Of a stretch of 64,000 bases of DNA, positions 63,544 to 64,000 are shown piece after piece. Below the pieces are notes generated by a model. It did not search any database, was not told where the DNA came from, and saw only the letters and a program-made list of their open reading frames with translations. How positions within the stretch are numbered: the first letter of the stretch is position 1; each line of letters opens with the position of its first letter. The DNA is from Caballeronia humi (GTDB lineage Bacteria > Pseudomonadota > Gammaproteobacteria > Burkholderiales > Burkholderiaceae). The stretch lies in assembly GCF_001544475.1 (NCBI RefSeq), contig NZ_FCNW02000030.1, forward strand, positions 1 through 64,000, read 5' to 3'. Position numbers and translations under genes: made by a program.

Positions 63544-64000
63544 TCAGGCCGGCTCCATGCCATGCCGAAGCTTGGCGGAGCTGGCCTGCGTTGATGCCAG
63601 AAAAGCGATAAGTTCCTGTGCCGCTTCCTTCTGCCGTGATGCCGTGCAGACGGCCGCCGAAAACACGGTGACGACCTGAATTTCCGGCGGCAGCGCGCCG
63701 ATCACGTCGATTCCCGGCAAGTGCATCATCTCGCTCAGTTGCTGGAAGCCCAGCTCGACCTGCCCGCTCGCGACGAGTGAGCCCACCGGCACGCCGGGCG
63801 GCGCCTGCACGATGCGCGGCGCGATAGTCTCAGCGATGCCCCATCGTTCGAACAAGCGCCCGAGGTGAACGCCGCTCGGCCCCGTCGAATAACCGATCGT
63901 GCGCGCGGCCAGTATCGCGTCGCGCACGGCGGCTTCGGTCGCGATATCCGGCGGCGACGCGCCCGTCGCGACCGCGATCGCCACGCCCGATCGCGCGAGA
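63544..64000 (-). CDS. Periplasmic binding-protein-like (ModA-type) protein, 5' end beyond window
   Basis: At least 150 residues of a ModA-like/type II binding protein are present (GYSTGPSGVHLGRLFERWGI, VASGQVELGFQQLSEM, CTASRQKEAAQELIAFLAS). The frame stays open to the window edge, so the start and any signal peptide are not visible. Such proteins often bind molybdate-like oxyanions or small acids. Stop at 63544. Confidence 0.8.
   Translation of the reverse strand, partial: LARSGVAIAVATGASPPDIATEAAVRDAILAARTIGYSTGPSGVHLGRLFERWGIAETIAPRIVQAPPGVPVGSLVASGQVELGFQQLSEMMHLPGIDVIGALPPEIQVVTVFSAAVCTASRQKEAAQELIAFLASTQASSAKLRHGMEPA

Overview
The window looks like the replication-origin region of a secondary replicon (chromid or megaplasmid) of a Burkholderia-type betaproteobacterium, probably Burkholderia, Paraburkholderia or Caballeronia. 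The composition is GC-rich. The gene families (GlxA-type regulators, DUF3563, DUF2252, many LysR genes, MgtC) fit that group, as does the ParA-ParB-Rep_3 origin block with TATGCGCATA-core parS palindromes. No rRNA, tRNA, insertion sequence, prophage or CRISPR array was seen.

Left arm (1-28.7 kb), mostly on the minus strand and so read away from the origin: a GbdR-like regulator with a ProVW-type betaine/choline transporter; two chemoreceptors, each behind a sigma28-like promoter; a flavin reductase; a 50-residue DUF3563 gene; a decayed 143/144-bp tandem repeat; an MgtC protein; a sugar epimerase; a thioesterase; and an amidohydrolase with a binding protein. From 15.8 to 25.6 kb lies a complete catabolic cluster for a deoxy-sugar, most likely L-fucose. 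Its parts are an ABC importer, sugar dehydrogenase, lactonase, a two-part UxaA-type dehydratase, SDR dehydrogenase and FAH-type diketo-acid hydrolase, controlled by a divergent IclR gene. A Pat-type protein acetyltransferase follows.

Origin (29.1-36.8 kb): a fimbrial pilin remnant, perfect 16-bp parS palindromes around parA and parB, a Rep_3 initiator read toward parB, and about 1.25 kb with some twenty direct 16-bp iterons. These are widely dispersed at first and then tighten to a 22-23 bp period. A KfrA-like coiled-coil protein with a C-terminal zinc ribbon follows, then a tyrosine-recombinase-like protein that seems to have lost its nucleophile. Two more iterons lie outside the main block.

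Right arm (36.9-64 kb): DUF2252; a small gene behind a LexA-type SOS box; CsbD; a threonine-degradation unit (XRE-cupin regulator, kbl, tdh) with parS-like sites flanking kbl; YceI; and an SDR-LysR-YciI group. A hydroxy-acid region holds a 2-hydroxycarboxylate transporter, a LeuCD-like hydratase whose large subunit is frameshifted, two LysR genes and D-tartrate dehydratase. Then come a zinc-peptidase/transglutaminase pair, an alcohol dehydrogenase, a regulator fusing a Cro-like helix-turn-helix to a Crp/Fnr protein, an NfeF/NfeR-like ferric reductase and PadR pair, and an AroE-like dehydrogenase. A periplasmic-binding-protein-like gene runs off the right edge.
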